Assembly: GCF_901873445.1 (NCBI RefSeq)
Contig: NZ_CABFLN010000048.1
Span: forward strand, 1 to 8,209
DNA from: Gemella haemolysans
GTDB lineage: Bacteria; Bacillota; Bacilli; Staphylococcales; Gemellaceae
Direction: 5' to 3'
DNA: 8,209 nt
In this document: positions 6,472-8,209 of the stretch, in pieces
Position numbering within the stretch: the stretch's first letter is position 1
Layout: each line of letters begins with the position of its first letter
Position numbers and translations under genes: made by a program
The notes under the pieces: model-generated
Databases searched by the model: none
Seen by the model: only the letters and a program-made list of their open reading frames with translations
What the model was told of the DNA's origin: nothing

Positions 6472-7764
6472 ATGATAAAATTAATTGCTAGTGATATGGA
6501 TGGAACTTTACTAAATAGTAATCATAAAATTCCTCAAAATAATATAGAACTTATTAAATTTGCTCAAAAAAATGGAATAGAATTTGTAGTAGCTACTGGA
6601 AGAGCCTATTATGAAGCACTACCAGCATTAAACGATGAAAATATAAAATGTGATGTTATAAGCTTCAACGGAGGAATAATATACGATAAGAATGGGAATA
6701 TAATTAATATTACTCCAATGAAATTAAAAGATTTATACTATACAATTGAAATATTAAAAAGTTTAGAAATAAGCTATCAACTTTATACAAAAAATACCAT
6801 TTATACAAATAGTATAGAAACTGATATAACTGCATATATCGATCTAATACGAGCAAATGGCGAAGAACCAAATGAACAGCACTTAAGACAAGAAGCTAGA
6901 AATAGACTTGCATTAGGACACATTACAGAAGTTGATAATATAGAGTTATACTTAAATCAAGAAAATAATCCTGCTATTAAAGTAATCGGTATATCAAATG
7001 ATTTAGAAAAATTAAAACATGCTACTGAACTACTTTCAGGAAATGATAATATTAGTGTTACATCATCAGGGGCTAATAACGTCGAAATTATGGACAAAAA
7101 AGCTACAAAAGGTGAAGCATTAAAAATAGTCGCTGATGTACATGATATCAACTTAAAAAATGCTATTGCTATAGGTGATAATCTAAATGATCAAGCAATG
7201 CTAGATATAGTTGAATATAGTATTGCGATGAAAAATGGAAATAAAGATCTACAGAAAAATGCTAAATTCATCACTGAAAAAACAAATTCTGAAGGTGGTG
7301 TTGCTGATTCAGTTATGAAATTATTAAAGGAAAAAAATGAATTCTACGAAGATATAAATCAAACACTAGTAGAAGCCGCTATAGAAGCTACAAAATTTGC
7401 GTACGTTCCATATTCAAACTTTAAAGTTGGTGCAGCAATACTCGCAGATAATGGAAAAATATACACTGGATGTAATATAGAAAATGCAAGCTATTCTCCT
7501 ACTAACTGTGCAGAAAGAACTGCAATATTCAAAGCTGTTAGTGAAGGTGTAACAAAATTTAAAAAAATAGCAGTTGTAGGTGGTCCTAATGGGAATTTAG
7601 AGAATTACTGTCCACCTTGTGGAGTATGTCGACAAGTTATTTCGGAATTTGCAGATGAAGAATTTGAGTTAATTCTAGGAACATCAAAAAATAAATATGA
7701 AGTATACAACTTTTTTGAAGAAGTATTACCACTTAGCTTCACAGCAAAAGAATTAAAAAAATAA
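6472..7764 (+). CDS. Fusion of Cof-type HAD phosphatase and cytidine deaminase
   Basis: One uninterrupted 430-residue frame with two complete enzymes. Residues 1-about 285 are a Cof-type (HAD-IIB) phosphatase: DMDGT (8-12) with nucleophile Asp8 and Asp10, ATGR (41-44), KGEAL with Lys213, and GDNLND (235-240), with a cap domain between. Residues about 291-430 are a cytidine deaminase of the small zinc type: YVPYSNFKVGAA (311-322), CNIENASYSPTNCAERTA (334-351) with zinc ligand Cys346 and catalytic Glu348, and PPCGVCRQ (381-388) with zinc ligands Cys383 and Cys386. The deaminase converts cytidine and deoxycytidine to uridine forms in pyrimidine salvage. The phosphatase half acts on an unknown phosphorylated compound, perhaps a nucleotide or sugar phosphate. 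The start MIKLIASDMDGT is typical for the HAD family, although the ribosome site is far away. It is cytoplasmic and transcribed alone. Domain identity is sure; the fused function is inference. Confidence 0.93.
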   Translation: MIKLIASDMDGTLLNSNHKIPQNNIELIKFAQKNGIEFVVATGRAYYEALPALNDENIKCDVISFNGGIIYDKNGNIINITPMKLKDLYYTIEILKSLEISYQLYTKNTIYTNSIETDITAYIDLIRANGEEPNEQHLRQEARNRLALGHITEVDNIELYLNQENNPAIKVIGISNDLEKLKHATELLSGNDNISVTSSGANNVEIMDKKATKGEALKIVADVHDINLKNAIAIGDNLNDQAMLDIVEYSIAMKNGNKDLQKNAKFITEKTNSEGGVADSVMKLLKEKNEFYEDINQTLVEAAIEATKFAYVPYSNFKVGAAILADNGKIYTGCNIENASYSPTNCAERTAIFKAVSEGVTKFKKIAVVGGPNGNLENYCPPCGVCRQVISEFADEEFELILGTSKNKYEVYNFFEEVLPLSFTAKELKK

Positions 7765-7765
7765 A

Positions 7766-7806
7766 ATTAAAGAGCAATTCTAGTATAATTAGACTTGCTC
7801 TTTAAT
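7766..7806 (+). terminator. Terminator after the HAD-Cdd gene, possibly bidirectional
   Basis: A perfect 12-bp stem pairs 7766-7777 with 7795-7806 (AGAGCAA with TTGCTCT at its top). A further TCTA/TAGA helix sits above a one-base mismatch. It starts two bases after the stop codon. The plus-strand tail (CTTTATAAAA) is only moderately T-rich, while the minus strand has a long T-rich tail, so it may also back up the terminator of the converging tRNA operon. Confidence 0.75.
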
Positions 7807-7825
7807 CTTTATAAAACTTAATTGT

Positions 7826-7855
7826 AAAAAAAAGTCGTAACAAAAGTTACGACTT
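7826..7855 (-). terminator. Intrinsic terminator of the tRNA operon
   Basis: A perfect 10-bp stem, AAGTCGTAAC with GTTACGACTT (7832-7841 with 7846-7855), has a four-base loop and, on the minus strand, is followed directly by a run of eight T (counting the last stem bases). It lies nine bases past the end of tRNA-Glu and marks the 3' end of the minus-strand tRNA transcript. Confidence 0.9.
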
Positions 7856-7863
7856 GGTTAAGA

Positions 7864-7935
7864 TGACCCGTACGGGATTCGAACCCGTGTTACCGCCGTG
7901 AAAGGGCGGTGTCTTAACCACTTGACCAACGGGCC
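7864..7935 (-). tRNA. tRNA-Glu (UUC)
   Basis: A complete 72-base cloverleaf on the minus strand. Acceptor GGCCCGU pairs with ACGGGUC (one G-U), the discriminator is A, the anticodon loop CUUUCAC gives UUC, and the T loop is GGUUCGAAUCC. CCA is not encoded; the bases after the discriminator are TCT, so the ends must be added by the tRNA nucleotidyltransferase. It is the last gene of the cluster. Confidence 0.96.
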
Positions 7936-7941
7936 AAAAAT

Positions 7942-7969
7942 ATAAAAGGCTAAATAATTAGCCTTTTAT
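7942..7969 (-). terminator. Terminator-like hairpin between tRNA-Lys and tRNA-Glu
   Basis: A perfect 12-bp stem pairs 7942-7953 with 7958-7969 around a four-base loop (core AAAAGGCTAA / TTAGCCTTTT). On the minus strand it is followed by TTTTTGG, with T-rich sequence from the stem end through to the first base of tRNA-Glu six bases away. It has the form of an intrinsic terminator but lies inside the tRNA cluster, and no separate promoter fits before tRNA-Glu. It may attenuate tRNA-Glu or serve as a processing signal. Confidence 0.6.
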
Positions 7970-7977
7970 TCAATTAA

Positions 7978-8050
7978 TGAGCCATGAAGGACTCGAACCT
8001 TCGACCCTTTGATTAAAAGTCAAATGCTCTACCAACTGAGCTAATGGCTC
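7978..8050 (-). tRNA. tRNA-Lys (UUU)
   Basis: A complete 73-base cloverleaf on the minus strand. Acceptor GAGCCAU pairs with AUGGCUC, the discriminator is A, the D arm is AGCUCAGUUGGUAGAGC, and the anticodon loop CUUUUAA gives UUU. CCA is not encoded (TTA follows). Its first base lies one base from the CCA end of tRNA-Gln. Confidence 0.96.
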
Positions 8051-8051
8051 A

Positions 8052-8127
8052 TGGCTGGGATACCTGGATTCGAACCAGGGGAATGACGGAGTCAAAGTCC
8101 GTTGCCTTACCGCTTGGCTATATCCCA
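8052..8127 (-). tRNA. tRNA-Gln (UUG), CCA encoded
   Basis: A complete cloverleaf on the minus strand. Acceptor UGGGAUA pairs with UAUCCCA, the discriminator is G, and the anticodon loop CUUUGAC gives UUG. The genome encodes the CCA end at 8052-8054, unlike the Lys and Glu genes of the same cluster. A nine-base spacer separates it from tRNA-Tyr. Confidence 0.96.
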
Positions 8128-8136
8128 ATATTAGAA

Positions 8137-8209
8137 TGGTGGGAAGAAGTGGATTCGAACCACTGAACCCTAAGGAGCGGATTTACAGTCCGCCGCGTTT
8201 AGCCTCTTC
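8137..8209 (-). tRNA. tRNA-Tyr (GUA), 5' end outside the window
   Basis: The 3' 73 bases of a tRNA on the minus strand, missing roughly the first dozen bases. The anticodon stem-loop GCGGACUGUAAAUCCGC gives GUA. A long variable arm follows, as expected for bacterial tRNA-Tyr, then the T loop GGUUCGAAUCC, acceptor strand UCUUCCC, discriminator A and an encoded CCA at 8137-8139. It is the first visible member of the cluster, whose promoter lies beyond the right edge. Confidence 0.93.

Noticed and set aside
6957..7151. A 64-codon open frame on the minus strand inside the HAD domain
   Set aside because: It is antisense to conserved HAD motifs and is explained as a shadow of that gene.
7292..7317. 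Internal start at ATG 7315 that would give a separate cytidine deaminase
   Set aside because: The AAGGTGG sequence upstream is 16 bases away and encodes part of the conserved EGGVAD end of the HAD domain, so it is better explained as coding sequence.
7766..7855. The adjacent hairpins as a possible small RNA or repeat element
   Set aside because: They are well explained as terminators of two converging transcripts, the fusion gene and the tRNA operon, and share no sequence.

Overview
The window is low-GC, AT-rich DNA from a Gram-positive bacterium of the class Bacilli. The pointers are strong AGGAGG ribosome sites, a streptococcal-type mannose PTS operon with ManO, a fused GshF glutathione synthase, and tRNAs of Bacilli type that only partly encode CCA. 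Taken together these suggest a Gemella-like or Streptococcus-related organism. This is an inference from gene content, not a database identification.

Left part (1-4015, all on the minus strand). The reading order is manL (EIIAB), manM (EIIC), manN (EIID), manO (DUF956), then the start of a membrane transporter that runs off the left edge. The man genes are tightly spaced and form a complete mannose-family phosphotransferase system for uptake and phosphorylation of mannose, glucose and amino sugars. The operon has a near-consensus sigma-A promoter (TTTACA, 17 bp, TATAAT). A perfect 14-bp palindrome resembling a CcpA cre site lies upstream of the -35 box. Between manN and manO is a terminator-like hairpin whose first arm carries an AGGAGG sequence leading into a six-codon reading frame. 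This looks like a device that sets the level of manO.

Middle (4016-6471). gshF, on the minus strand, encodes a bifunctional glutamate-cysteine ligase / glutathione synthetase with its own terminator. A 194-bp divergent intergenic region separates it from the next gene.

Right part. A plus-strand gene (6472-7764) encodes one continuous protein that joins a complete Cof-type HAD phosphatase to a complete cytidine deaminase. This fusion is the most unusual coding feature. It is followed by converging terminators and a minus-strand tRNA cluster read Tyr-Gln-Lys-Glu, with Tyr cut by the window edge. A perfect terminator-like hairpin sits inside the cluster between Lys and Glu.

I see no mobile element, CRISPR array, phage gene or defence system. 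The points that deserve follow-up are the HAD-Cdd fusion with its odd leader, the hairpin controlling manO, the cre-like palindrome, and the hairpin inside the tRNA cluster.
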